A stretch of DNA of 64,000 bases. Source: an uncultured Pseudomonadota bacterium. GTDB lineage: Bacteria; Pseudomonadota; Gammaproteobacteria; Burkholderiales; Burkholderiaceae_C. The stretch is from NCBI GenBank assembly GCA_945952465.1, contig CAMFIB010000002.1:62001-126000 (forward strand), given 5' to 3'. The notes below the pieces were generated by a model. It was not told the DNA's origin, ran no database searches, and was given only the letters and a program-made list of their open reading frames with translations. A program made the position numbers and the translations under genes. Shown here piece after piece: positions 51,377 through 59,374 of this stretch; within the stretch, counting starts at the first letter, position 1, and each line of letters starts with the position of its first letter.

Positions 51377-52732
51377 TTGCAACATCACGGCTTGATCGCC
51401 GCGGGGCGCGCTTTTGGCGCTTTCGTGGTTGACGGAATTCAGCGCCATCCCAAACGTGTCAGCGCCGTTGTGGCGGCCCTCCTGCTCGGAGGCGGTGGCG
51501 GTGCGTTCGCCGTGGCCTCTCTCGCCCCTGACGTCTCCAGCCTGCCGGTGCAGGAAGTCGTCGAGGCCGCACGCGAGTTCAAGGTCGAGCCGCAGATGGC
51601 CCAGCTCGACGCCTTCAGTTTCAACCTGTACCGCTCCGACGTGACGCGGTCCACCGACTCCGCACAATCCTTGCTGGCCCGGCTCGGCATCGACGACGCG
51701 GCGGCCGTGGCCTTCCTGCGTGGCAATGCCGAGGCGCAAAAGAACATCCTGGGCAAAGCCGGTCGCTCCGTCACCGCCGAAGTGGGCGAAGAGAACACGC
51801 TCGCCAAGCTCACGGCCCGCTGGAACAGCGACGAAGAAGGCGTGTTCCACCGCCTCGTCGTCGAGAAGGCCGGCCACGGCTTCACCGCCCGCATCGAGGA
51901 AGCGCCGCTGACGGCATCGAGCCGCCTCGCCAGTGGCTCCATCAGCACCTCGCTGTTCGCCGCCACCGACGACGCCCGCATCCCCGATTCGGTCGCGGTC
52001 AAGCTGGCCGAAATCTTCTCCGGCGACATCGACTTCCACCGCGCCCTGCGCAAAGGCGACCGTTTCTCCGTCGTATACGAAACCCTGGAAGCCGACGGCG
52101 AACCGGTGCGAGCCGGCCGCGTGCTGAGCGCCGAGTTCATCAACAACGGCAAGACCTACCAGGCCATGTGGTTCCAGGAGCCTGGCCAGAAGGGCGGCTA
52201 CTACACGATGGACGGGCAGAGCCTGCGCCGCGCCTACCTGGCGTCGCCCCTGGCGTTCTCGCGCATCAGCAGCGGCTTCAAGATGCGCTTCCACCCGATT
52301 CTGCAGACCTGGAAGGCGCATCTGGGTGTCGATTACGCCGCCCCCACCGGAACCAATGTGCGGGTCGTGGGCAACGGCGTTGTCGATTTCGCGGGTGTGC
52401 AGAACGGCTTCGGCAAGGTCGTCATCGTCAAGCATGGCAGCGGCCACACAACCGTCTATGCCCACCTGAGCCAGATCAATGTGCGCAAGGGACAGTCGGT
52501 CGATCAAGGCCAGTCGATCGGCGCCGTCGGTTCCACGGGCTGGGCCACCGGGCCGCACCTGCATTTCGAATTCCGTGTGAACGGCATGCACAGGGACCCG
52601 CTCACCTTGGCCCGCCAGAGCGAGGCCACGCCGGTCAGCGCTGCGGCCCGCCCGTTGTTCGAAAAGGCCGCCGCGGCAATGCGCCCGCAGCTCGCCGCCG
52701 CTCGTGTTGCGGCGCTCGCCAGCGTCGAGTAG
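51377..52732 (+). CDS. M23 family metallopeptidase (LytM/DD-endopeptidase-like)
   Basis: 451 residues with an N-terminal membrane anchor (VSAVVAALLLGGGGGAFAVASL), a periplasmic helical/beta region including a LysM-like/OapA-like part, and a C-terminal peptidase_M23 domain at about 315-415: GFKMRFHPILQTWKAHLGVDYAA holds the first zinc His and Asp, and GPHLHFEFRV the last His. It cleaves peptidoglycan cross-links by family analogy. The frame begins at a TTG (51377). In related genomes an anmK gene often follows this peptidase; here a different gene does. Confidence 0.9.
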   Translation: MQHHGLIAAGRAFGAFVVDGIQRHPKRVSAVVAALLLGGGGGAFAVASLAPDVSSLPVQEVVEAAREFKVEPQMAQLDAFSFNLYRSDVTRSTDSAQSLLARLGIDDAAAVAFLRGNAEAQKNILGKAGRSVTAEVGEENTLAKLTARWNSDEEGVFHRLVVEKAGHGFTARIEEAPLTASSRLASGSISTSLFAATDDARIPDSVAVKLAEIFSGDIDFHRALRKGDRFSVVYETLEADGEPVRAGRVLSAEFINNGKTYQAMWFQEPGQKGGYYTMDGQSLRRAYLASPLAFSRISSGFKMRFHPILQTWKAHLGVDYAAPTGTNVRVVGNGVVDFAGVQNGFGKVVIVKHGSGHTTVYAHLSQINVRKGQSVDQGQSIGAVGSTGWATGPHLHFEFRVNGMHRDPLTLARQSEATPVSAAARPLFEKAAAAMRPQLAAARVAALASVE

Positions 52733-52871
52733 CCCCAGCTCTGTGCGGCCGCTGCAGGAGCGGTCAACGGCACATTCGAGGGCTTGGGGCAAGCCCTGTC
52801 TTCCGGCGCAAAACTTTTGCGTTGGAGCGGGGTCTCAACCGACAATCTTCGATTCCCCAGGAGTGTTTCTC

Positions 52872-53399
52872 ATGGCCCATTCCGTTGTGCTCCGCCCGTC
52901 CTGGCGGGTGGTCGTGATCTGCACGCTCGCGCTGGCGGCCGCCTCATTCGCAGTGGCCAATCCGCCCGCCAAGGGCAAGCCGGTGAAAGAGGCCCCGCTC
53001 GGTGATGCCGACGTGTTCGTTGACCAGCCCGACAACCTTGCCACCCGCGTGAAGGTGCAGACCGACCGCAAGGGTGAATTCAAGGTGTCCGGCCTGAAGC
53101 CCGGCATGTACCGCGTCGTCGTGCAGTTGCCCGGCCCGGCCCGCAAACCCGACGAACCGAAAACGAATGGGGCTTCTGCCGCCACCGGCCCGCTGGGCCT
53201 GCGGTACGCGACGCGCTGGGGCGACAAGCGTCCGGAGAATGGCGACATCAACTACGTGACGCTGTACCTCTATCCGTCTGCCGGCTCCGGCGCCACCAGC
53301 ATGAACCAGAAGCTCATCAACGGGCGCACGATGGGGGTGTTCACCACCGTCTACAAGGCAGGCGAGGTGGTGACGGGCCGGGTGGAGGGATCGCCGTGA
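52872..53399 (+). CDS. Exported protein with carboxypeptidase-regulatory-like domain
   Basis: 175 residues, signal peptide MAHSVVLRPSWRVVVICTLA to about residue 29, then a short Ig-like beta domain: ADVFVDQPDNLATRVKVQTDRKGEFKVSGLKPGMYRVVVQLP, which resembles CarboxypepD_reg/SdrD B-like folds. The C-terminal half (RYATRWGDKRPENGDINYVTLYL) is unrecognised. It is translationally coupled (GTGA) to the cytochrome c gene, suggesting a shared periplasmic role. Confidence 0.7.
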   Translation: MAHSVVLRPSWRVVVICTLALAAASFAVANPPAKGKPVKEAPLGDADVFVDQPDNLATRVKVQTDRKGEFKVSGLKPGMYRVVVQLPGPARKPDEPKTNGASAATGPLGLRYATRWGDKRPENGDINYVTLYLYPSAGSGATSMNQKLINGRTMGVFTTVYKAGEVVTGRVEGSP

Positions 53400-53767
53400 C
53401 ATTGCCGAGGTTTGGCGCCGCTTCTTTTCTGCTGGGCATTGGGCTGCAGGGCACCCTTGCGGCAGCGATGGCTTTGGCCAGTTTGTCCGCATGGGCGGTC
53501 AGTACGCCGCAGGGTTTGATCGCGGGGCGTGACTGCCTGTCGTGTCATCGCGTGGAGCCGTTCCGGCCGGGAGAAGCCCGCACCCTGGGGCCGGCATTCA
53601 GGCTGGTGGCCCAGCGTTACCGTGCGCAAAATGGCGCCGAGGAACGTCTGGTGCGGAAGATTCTCAGCGGTGGCAACGGGCAATGGGGCAAAGACAACAT
53701 GCCCCCGCAGATCCTGACGGAAGAAGAAGCCCGCACCATCGTGCGTTGGGTGCTCCAGCTGAAATAG
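53396..53767 (+). CDS. Class I cytochrome c, mono-haem
   Basis: A 123-residue exported cytochrome with a signal peptide and one haem site, CLSCH at residues 47-51. A candidate axial Met is in KDNMPPQILTEEE. LVRKILSGGNGQWG and EARTIVRWVLQL are standard for small c-type cytochromes. The GTG start overlaps the stop of the upstream gene. Redox partner unknown; the nearest candidate is the exported molybdo-hydroxylase at 54992-57982 (speculative). Confidence 0.9.
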   Translation: MTLPRFGAASFLLGIGLQGTLAAAMALASLSAWAVSTPQGLIAGRDCLSCHRVEPFRPGEARTLGPAFRLVAQRYRAQNGAEERLVRKILSGGNGQWGKDNMPPQILTEEEARTIVRWVLQLK

Positions 53768-53793
53768 CTCATCTGTGTTCCATCCACCCAAGA

Positions 53794-53821
53794 AAAAACG
53801 CAGCCCATGGGCTGCGTTTTT
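53794..53821. terminator. Rho-independent terminator after the cytochrome c gene
   Basis: A perfect 28-bp palindrome: AAAAACGCAGCCC and its complement ending TTTTT. It lies 26 bases past the cytochrome stop and serves the plus-strand transcript. Confidence 0.88.
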
Positions 53822-53843
53822 CTTGCCCGAGTGTGTTGCGGGC

Positions 53844-53871
53844 AAAAAAAAGTGGAGCCCGGAGGCTCCAC
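53844..53871 (-). terminator. Rho-independent terminator for the minus-strand Gly/Leu-rich gene
   Basis: Stem GTGGAGCC-CGGA-GGCTCCAC at 53852-53871, with a run of A at 53844-53850 that is the T tract on the minus strand. It lies 32 bases past the stop of the Gly/Leu-rich gene. A weaker GCCCG/CGGGC stem sits next to it at 53825-53843. Confidence 0.85.
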
Positions 53872-53903
53872 CTTGCCAATGAGAGTCGGTACGAAACCGG
53901 CGC

Positions 53904-54971
53904 TCAGATCAGTTTGCCCAGCGAGCCATTGGTGATGGCGCCGGCGATCGTCACTTCCTGGACGATGGTCAGCAACGGGGTGATGCTGGAGTAGAACACG
54001 TCGCCCACCGGAGCGGCGATGCCCGCGGTGTTGACGCTGCCCAGCAGGCCGCCGAATGCGTGGTCGAACGGCAGTTCGTTGCTCAGCTTGTCGCCACCCA
54101 ACAGACCGGCCGTCAGATCGTCGACGTACAGGATCTGGTCGGTCACGTTGGTGACCTGATCCAGCGCCGAGTTCAGGTCGTCGCCGTCGAAGATGAAGTT
54201 GCCACCAGGAACGTTCACCAACACGGCTTCGAATGCGTTGGCCAGTGAGCCCACGGTGCCGTCGGTCGACACGAAGTTCTGCAGCAGATCTTCCGACAGC
54301 AGGCCGCCGCTGTAGGCGCCGATGAAGGCCGTGGTCTGTGCGAACGAGCCGGTGACGATCTCACGGGTGACGTCGTTGACGATCGGGATGCCTTCGGTCA
54401 GGGCGACCGGGCGGGTGGCCAGGTCGTAAAGCACCAGTTCATCGCCGTAGCTGTTGCCGCCGATCAGGCCCTGGACGGGGCCGAACAGGGGCGTGCCATA
54501 CAACTGGGTGAGCACGATGTTCTGGAAGCCGCCGCCTTCAACCTGCGTGCCCAGCGCGCCAGCCACGTTCTGACCCAGGATCGGGATGCCGTAGACCGCG
54601 CTTTCGAACTGATGGAAGACCGGGCCGAGCAGGCCGCCGTCGGTGCCGTAAACGGTGCCGTTGCCGCCACCCGAATCGCCACCGAGGCCGGGCAGGCTGG
54701 GCAAGCCCGGGAGACCGCCGCCGAGCCCGCCGAGCAGGCCGGTCAAGTCGGTCAGGCCAAGGCCACCGAGGTCGAACCCGGCATTGTTGTCACCGGCGTT
54801 GACGTCGCCGTTGATGGGAGGGGTGGTGCCACCCGTCAGGGAGCCAAGGTCGACGGGCAGGCCGCCACCGAGGCCAGGCAGGCTGGGCAGGCCACCGCCC
54901 AGAAGGCCGGTGAGGGAATCCAGGCCGGGCAGGCCGCCGCCCAGGGCTGGCAAAGGAAGTGCAAGAGCCAT
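53904..54971 (-). CDS. Gly/Leu/Pro-rich hypothetical protein linked to molybdo-hydroxylase genes
   Basis: 355 residues, not recognised. The first about 105 residues are low-complexity with GGLPGLPSLPGLGG-like repeats (for example GGGLPSLPGLGGGLP and GLPGLPSLPGLGGDSGGG). The rest is a hydrophobic/acidic region, fairly rich in Asn, Asp and Val, with no cysteine (FDGDDLNSALDQVTNVTDQ, LYVDDLTAGLLGGDK). There is no signal peptide or membrane helix. It lies 21 bases after the [2Fe-2S] subunit gene on the same strand and has its own terminator, so it is probably the third gene of that operon. Composition suggests an extracellular, possibly assembly-forming protein; that is inference. Confidence 0.6.
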   Translation of the reverse strand: MALALPLPALGGGLPGLDSLTGLLGGGLPSLPGLGGGLPVDLGSLTGGTTPPINGDVNAGDNNAGFDLGGLGLTDLTGLLGGLGGGLPGLPSLPGLGGDSGGGNGTVYGTDGGLLGPVFHQFESAVYGIPILGQNVAGALGTQVEGGGFQNIVLTQLYGTPLFGPVQGLIGGNSYGDELVLYDLATRPVALTEGIPIVNDVTREIVTGSFAQTTAFIGAYSGGLLSEDLLQNFVSTDGTVGSLANAFEAVLVNVPGGNFIFDGDDLNSALDQVTNVTDQILYVDDLTAGLLGGDKLSNELPFDHAFGGLLGSVNTAGIAAPVGDVFYSSITPLLTIVQEVTIAGAITNGSLGKLI

Positions 54972-54991
54972 GTTATTTCTCCAAAACTAGG

Positions 54992-55534
54992 TTAGACGCC
55001 GGCTGCATCTTTGATGGCAGCGCGGATCCGCGGGTAGGTACCGCAACGGCACAGGTTGGCCTGCATGGCGGTGGCGATCGAGTCGTCGGTGATCGCGATG
55101 CCCCGTTCGAGCAGTTCGTAGGCCGTCATCAGCTGACCGGCTTGGCAGAAGCCGCACTGGGCCACGTCGAACTTTTTCCACGAGGCAATCAGTTTGGCAC
55201 CGATTGTCGTGTTCTGCAGGCCTTCGATCGTGGTGATCGCGCGGCTGCCGACGTCGCTCACACGCACGTTGCAGGAGCGGAACTTCTTTTTCTGCGTGGT
55301 GGGTTGCGTGCCCGAGAAGCGGGCGTTGACATCGTACGGGCTGTTTCCGTTGCCGGCGGCCGCGACGATCGGGGTGTCGGCATGGCAGGTGCAGGCACCG
55401 CACACGCCCACGCCGCAGCCGTATTTTGGGCCGGTCAGGTCGAGCTTGTCGCGCAGGATGTACAGCAGGTATTCATTCGGCGCCGCTTCCACCGTGCGGT
55501 TCTGGCCGTTGATGTTGAGGGTATAGGAAGCCAT
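54992..55534 (-). CDS. [2Fe-2S] subunit of a molybdenum hydroxylase (isoquinoline 1-oxidoreductase alpha-type)
   Basis: 180 residues with both iron-sulphur domains. The plant-ferredoxin-like part has C40, C45, C48 (YGCGVGVCGACTC) and, after a long gap, C88 (FRSCNVRV). The helical part has C127, C130 (CGFCQAGQ), C162 and C164 (CRCGTYPRI). In typical IorA/CoxS proteins the fourth cysteine follows about 12 residues after the third; here about 28 extra residues (ADTPIVAAAGNGNSPYDVNA and on) separate them. It passes electrons from the Mo centre of the partner subunit (55556-57982). No export signal, so it would ride with its Tat-exported partner. Confidence 0.88.
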   Translation of the reverse strand: MASYTLNINGQNRTVEAAPNEYLLYILRDKLDLTGPKYGCGVGVCGACTCHADTPIVAAAGNGNSPYDVNARFSGTQPTTQKKKFRSCNVRVSDVGSRAITTIEGLQNTTIGAKLIASWKKFDVAQCGFCQAGQLMTAYELLERGIAITDDSIATAMQANLCRCGTYPRIRAAIKDAAGV

Positions 55535-55555
55535 GGTGTTTGTTCTCCAGTGGAA

Positions 55556-57982
55556 TTAGGCGTCGGTCAGCGGTGCGCTCGGCGAACCGTAGATGGGGAA
55601 TTCCGGTGCATAGTGCGTCTTGGCATCCGGGTTCTTGATCTGGTTCAGGTGGCCCCAGGCGTTGGCCACGGCACCGAAGGCCGCTGCAGCGTTCAGTTCA
55701 CCGGCACCACCGACACGGGTGTCGTTGATGTTCACGAACTTGGTCGGGTGGATCGTGTAGGTGCACTCCCGCATGCGGTTCCAGTAGTAGTTCAGGAAGG
55801 TGCTCTGGTCGGCCGCACCATCGGTGAACGTGATCTTGCTGTAGTACACCATCGCGACGGCGTCGGCGACCGGGCCTTCCAGGTTGGCGGCCAGACCCGA
55901 GGGGTTGGTCACCTTGCCCACGTCGGCGGAGATCCAGGCGTCACGGACCGTCGGCGGCGTCACGGTGATGTCGGCGCTGCGGGCAATTTCAGAAACCACG
56001 ATCGTGCAGGCCGCGCTGTTCCACTCTTCGTGGATGCCGAAGCCGATGCCCTTGTAGGTGGTCTTGCTGGCGTCGGCGTTCCAGGCGGCCACGGCGGCTT
56101 CCTGGGTCTTCCACACGGCGGTCAGTTCCTTCATGCAGAAGCCGATGCGTTCGGACTTCATGTACTTCAGGCGCAGGTCCCAGCGGTTCTGTTGGGTCTG
56201 GCGCGCGACTTCGTCCATGAAGACTTCCTTGCCGCCCTGGCCGCCCACCGAGTACACGGCGCGCATGGCGCCGGTCGGGAACGGGGCCACCACTTCGCGG
56301 AACGCTTCGTTGGTCACGAAGCTGTACGGCGACGGCGACGACAGCGGGAAATAGTCGAAGCCGGTTTCATTGGTGGCCGACAGCGCCGCTTCGGTCTGCG
56401 TGTTGTCCACGCCGGAGGGCAGTTCGCACAGGATGGAGACGAACTTGTGGTTGCAGCTCAGGATGGTCTTGCCGTCAGAGCCGATGTTGTAGATGTAGCG
56501 GCTGTAGGTCGGCGGACGGTACGGGCACATCCGGATGTCGTCGTTGCGCGACCAGTTCAGCTTGATCTTGTTGGTCTTCACGCCGTTCTTGTTCACCAGG
56601 CCACCGGCCTTGCGGACAGCGTCACCGATGCGCATGCTTTCGGCGGACGATTCGACCAGCAGGTTGCGGCCGAAGTGGCCGAAGTCGGGGGTGATCTGCA
56701 GCACGACCTTGGTCGGCGTCAGATCGAGGCCGATCTGCTGGGCGCAGGCCTGACGGTTGTACTTCGGCACCTGCGAGCCCCACCAGGCCATCGCACCGGT
56801 GGCCGGGCCGCTGGCGGGACCGAACACTTCGGCCGAGGCGGTCTGGGTGCCCAGAGTGCCCTGGTGGTGGAAGTTCACCAGCACGCCGCCCTTGATCTGC
56901 TTCGCGGCCAGCAGGCGCGCAGCAACCGGGTCGGTGCCAACGGCGTCTTTCAGCTTCTGGTTCAGCATCGGGGTGCTGAAACGCGCTGCCGTGCCGGGGT
57001 TCCAGGTGATCAGGTTGCGCTTCATGATCTGGTCGCGCGCATCCAGGCCGTCGCCCATCGTGTCGCACACCAGGCCGACGCCGGTGTAGATGGAGAAGCC
57101 GTTCTTCTTGGAGTCGAACGGGATGACCATCTTGACCAACTGCTTGCCTTCGCTGTTCTTCAGCGCCAGGATCGACGCGGTGTCGACGACCTTCGGGGAG
57201 CCGCGGGTTTGCAGCGAGTGCATCACCAGGACATTCAACGCATCGTTTTCCACGTCGCAGGTGTAGCGGCGGGTGCCGGTGTAGATCTGGTCGCTGTCTT
57301 CGCGCGGGATCAGGTTGGGGTCGCCGATCACGAAGGTGCCGACGTTGCCGGAAATCGTCATGCCGGCGCCATGCAGGCCTTCGTACTTCCAGGGGGCGGC
57401 GTAGGGCTTGGAGGCCGGCGTGGCTGCGGCGGCTGCAGCGGCCATTTCAGCGAACGTCTTCTGGCCGCTCGCGGTGTTGACCTTGTTGCCCGGCAGGATG
57501 GCGGTGGCACCGGCAGCCTTCAGGCGGGCCTTCAGTTCGGCGGCTGCCGCACGGGTGGGCTCGGTCAGCAGGCGGGTGGAGCCGGATGCGCCAACCAGCG
57601 TGGTGGTGAATTCGGTGGCTTCAGCCGTCGACATGCCGCGCACGTCGATGTCCTTGACGTCCACACCCAGTTCCTGCGCAACCAGAATGGCCGACGAGGT
57701 GAAGATGCCCTGGCCGGATTCCACGCGGGGAACGGTCAGCAGCAGCTTGTTGGCGGGGGTGATCGACAGGTAAGAGTTGATCTTGGTGGAGCCGGTGACG
57801 TGGGAGGAGCCGTCGTAGTTGCCGGAGGCCTGGGCGGAAGGAGCGGTGATCAGGCCGGCGCCGATGGTCAGGGCGGCAGGCCCGGCCACGACCCACGTCA
57901 TGAAATCCCGGCGGTCCACCTCTGGGGTGACAGCCTCGGATTCGGGGTTTCCGCTTTGCGGAACGAGGAGTTCAGTGTTCAT
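55556..57982 (-). CDS. Molybdopterin-binding subunit of a molybdenum hydroxylase, Tat-exported (IorB-like)
   Basis: 808 residues of the xanthine-oxidase superfamily, IorB/aldehyde-dehydrogenase type: molybdenum cofactor binding subunit for oxidation of an N-heterocycle or aldehyde. A twin-arginine signal is clear (DRRDFMTW, hydrophobic core, APSAQA). Later blocks include TVPRVESGQGIFTSSAILVAQELGVD, WGSQVPKYNRQACAQQIGL, GHFGRNLLVESSAES and GIGFGIHEEWNSAACTIVVSEIARS. RBS AGAAGG precedes the ATG. First gene of a three-gene minus-strand operon; codon choice is less G+C-biased than in neighbours. The substrate is unknown. Confidence 0.88.
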   Translation of the reverse strand: MNTELLVPQSGNPESEAVTPEVDRRDFMTWVVAGPAALTIGAGLITAPSAQASGNYDGSSHVTGSTKINSYLSITPANKLLLTVPRVESGQGIFTSSAILVAQELGVDVKDIDVRGMSTAEATEFTTTLVGASGSTRLLTEPTRAAAAELKARLKAAGATAILPGNKVNTASGQKTFAEMAAAAAAATPASKPYAAPWKYEGLHGAGMTISGNVGTFVIGDPNLIPREDSDQIYTGTRRYTCDVENDALNVLVMHSLQTRGSPKVVDTASILALKNSEGKQLVKMVIPFDSKKNGFSIYTGVGLVCDTMGDGLDARDQIMKRNLITWNPGTAARFSTPMLNQKLKDAVGTDPVAARLLAAKQIKGGVLVNFHHQGTLGTQTASAEVFGPASGPATGAMAWWGSQVPKYNRQACAQQIGLDLTPTKVVLQITPDFGHFGRNLLVESSAESMRIGDAVRKAGGLVNKNGVKTNKIKLNWSRNDDIRMCPYRPPTYSRYIYNIGSDGKTILSCNHKFVSILCELPSGVDNTQTEAALSATNETGFDYFPLSSPSPYSFVTNEAFREVVAPFPTGAMRAVYSVGGQGGKEVFMDEVARQTQQNRWDLRLKYMKSERIGFCMKELTAVWKTQEAAVAAWNADASKTTYKGIGFGIHEEWNSAACTIVVSEIARSADITVTPPTVRDAWISADVGKVTNPSGLAANLEGPVADAVAMVYYSKITFTDGAADQSTFLNYYWNRMRECTYTIHPTKFVNINDTRVGGAGELNAAAAFGAVANAWGHLNQIKNPDAKTHYAPEFPIYGSPSAPLTDA

Positions 57983-58349
57983 AGTACCTTCTGTAGTGCT
58001 AAAGGTTTAGGAAAATCCGAAGCCGAGTTTAGAAACGTGACCTTGAACTTACCGCTAGGGAAAACCACTAACTCGGGTTAACCACTATTAAAACTGTGTG
58101 AAATAGTGCGCAAGCGCGACCAATATTGAAATATTGGCGTTAAAAAGGTCACGATCTGACGCCCGCCTGACGTCGCAGTGAATACCTCTGGATTAATACG
58201 CGCCGGCAGCCGCCCCTGCGGAGCCGACTCTTTGGTGATTGGGATTACTCAGTCGAGCGGATTAGTACTCCGCGGACGTGGCGCGGCATGGCGCGCTCAA
58301 CCCTTAGGCTGAGCGGTGCTGCCCTGAGGGCGATGGATGGGGGCGGGAA
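57983..58349. other. AT-richer intergenic region between the hydroxylase operon and gspC
   Basis: There is no gene in these 367 bases. The left half holds nested inverted repeats and a candidate minus-strand promoter (described separately). The right half, from 58160 to 58349, shows no clear structure beyond lying immediately past the gspC stop. Confidence 0.6.
58036..58153 (-). promoter_or_regulatory. Nested inverted repeats and candidate promoter of the hydroxylase operon
   Basis: CGTGACCTT (58036-58044) pairs with AAGGTCACG (58145-58153). Inside lie CACTATT (58083-58089) with AATAGTG (58102-58108), and the palindrome CCAATATT-GA-AATATTGG (58120-58137). On the minus strand TTGCGC (58108-58113) and TAATAG (58085-58090) are 17 bases apart, about 100 bases before the IorB-like start. 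The CACTATT pair overlaps both promoter boxes, as an operator would. Confidence 0.5.
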
Positions 58350-58841
58350 TCAGCGCGCCGGCGGCGCGGCGGGGCTGCGGGTGGGCGTGGCTTCGCCGCG
58401 TTGCGGCATGTCCAGCGTGATCGACGGAGGGGCGTCGCCGCCGGACCCCAGCATGGCCTTGCGCGGCGTGACCGCCTGCAGCAGCAGGCCGTCGATGACG
58501 GTGCTGCCGATCAGAAACGGCTTGGCGGGCTTGCCGTCCACGGCGATCAGCGCGGCGTCGGCGGCGGTGGCGGAACTGGCAATGACGCCAATGAGCGCCA
58601 TCCGGCTGGCGGTGGTGGGCGCGACCGACGCGACGGTCGGCGCTTCGACCGCGCCCAGAAGGCGGGCGACCGCAGAAGCGTCAACGGCAGCGGCGTCGGC
58701 CGAATTTCCCAGCACGGTGCCGGCGCTGCGCGGTGGATTCAAGAATCGGCCACTCCACTGCAGACCCCACGCCACGGCGCTGCCGGCAGCGAGCGCCCAG
58801 ATGAGGAAAGCCAGTGCGACCGGCAGAAATCTGCTCTGCAT
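58350..58841 (-). CDS. gspC: Type II secretion system inner-membrane protein, GspC-like (short form)
   Basis: 163 residues: one N-terminal membrane helix (LPVALAFLIWALAAGSAVAWGL), a linker, and a homology region (SRMALIGVIASSATAADAALIAVDGKPAKPFLIGSTVIDGLLLQAV) as in GspC, which links the inner-membrane platform to the secretin. The C-terminus is a short Pro/Ala tail with no PDZ or coiled-coil domain. It is divergent from gspG and the rest of the cluster, an unusual arrangement compared with the classical gspC-first operon. Confidence 0.75.
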   Translation of the reverse strand: MQSRFLPVALAFLIWALAAGSAVAWGLQWSGRFLNPPRSAGTVLGNSADAAAVDASAVARLLGAVEAPTVASVAPTTASRMALIGVIASSATAADAALIAVDGKPAKPFLIGSTVIDGLLLQAVTPRKAMLGSGGDAPPSITLDMPQRGEATPTRSPAAPPAR

Positions 58842-58910
58842 ATCGTGCGATTATGATGCAGCGGAACGCCCGCTTTCGGCGCGGCAGTCGACCAGATGGG
58901 TGACCGATTG

Positions 58911-59351
58911 ATGAAACCGACACTGAACTCCTTCGCCCGCGCCGTGTCGCGCGGCTTCACGCTGATCGAGCTGATGGTGGTGCTTGTCATCATCGGCGTG
59001 CTGGCCGCGCTGATCGTGCCCAACGTGCTCGACCGCGCCGACGACGCCCGGGTGACGGCTGCCCGCACCGACGTCAACAACATCATGCAGGCGCTCAAGC
59101 TGTACAAGCTCGACAACCAGCGCTTCCCAACGGCCGAGCAGGGCCTGCAGGCGCTGGTCGCGAGGCCGGCCACCGGGCCGAACCCGCCCAACTGGAAGCC
59201 CTACCTGGACAAGCTGCCCAAGGACGCCTGGGGCCAGCCGTATCAATATATGAACCCCGGCCTGCACGCCGAGATCGACGTGTTCTCGTTCGGCGCCGAC
59301 GGCCAGCCCGGCGGCGAGGGCAAGAACGCCGACATCGGCAGCTGGCAGTAG
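58911..59351 (+). CDS. gspG: Type II secretion major pseudopilin GspG
   Basis: 146 residues. The prepilin cleavage site is in RGFTLIELMVVLVIIGVLAALIVPNV after a 15-residue leader. The conserved C-terminal calcium-loop region (WKPYLDKLPKDAWGQPYQYMNPG and DVFSFGADGQPGGEGKNADIGSW) identifies GspG. It forms the body of the secretion pseudopilus. An ATG at 58896 would lengthen the leader by five residues. First gene of gspGHIJKLMN. Confidence 0.96.
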   Translation: MKPTLNSFARAVSRGFTLIELMVVLVIIGVLAALIVPNVLDRADDARVTAARTDVNNIMQALKLYKLDNQRFPTAEQGLQALVARPATGPNPPNWKPYLDKLPKDAWGQPYQYMNPGLHAEIDVFSFGADGQPGGEGKNADIGSWQ

Positions 59352-59374
59352 GCACCGGTTCGTCCGGCGGCGGC

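Noticed and set aside
53904-54971. Tandem GGTGGCAGGC-like repeats considered as a CRISPR array or satellite
   Set aside because: The units are irregular, have no spacers and follow codon structure for Gly/Leu/Pro; they are protein repeats.
54959-58081. A 1040-codon open frame on the plus strand across the hydroxylase operon
   Set aside because: It is antisense to two well-supported genes with cysteine motifs and a Tat signal; long open antisense frames are normal at this G+C, and the translation has no recognisable domain.
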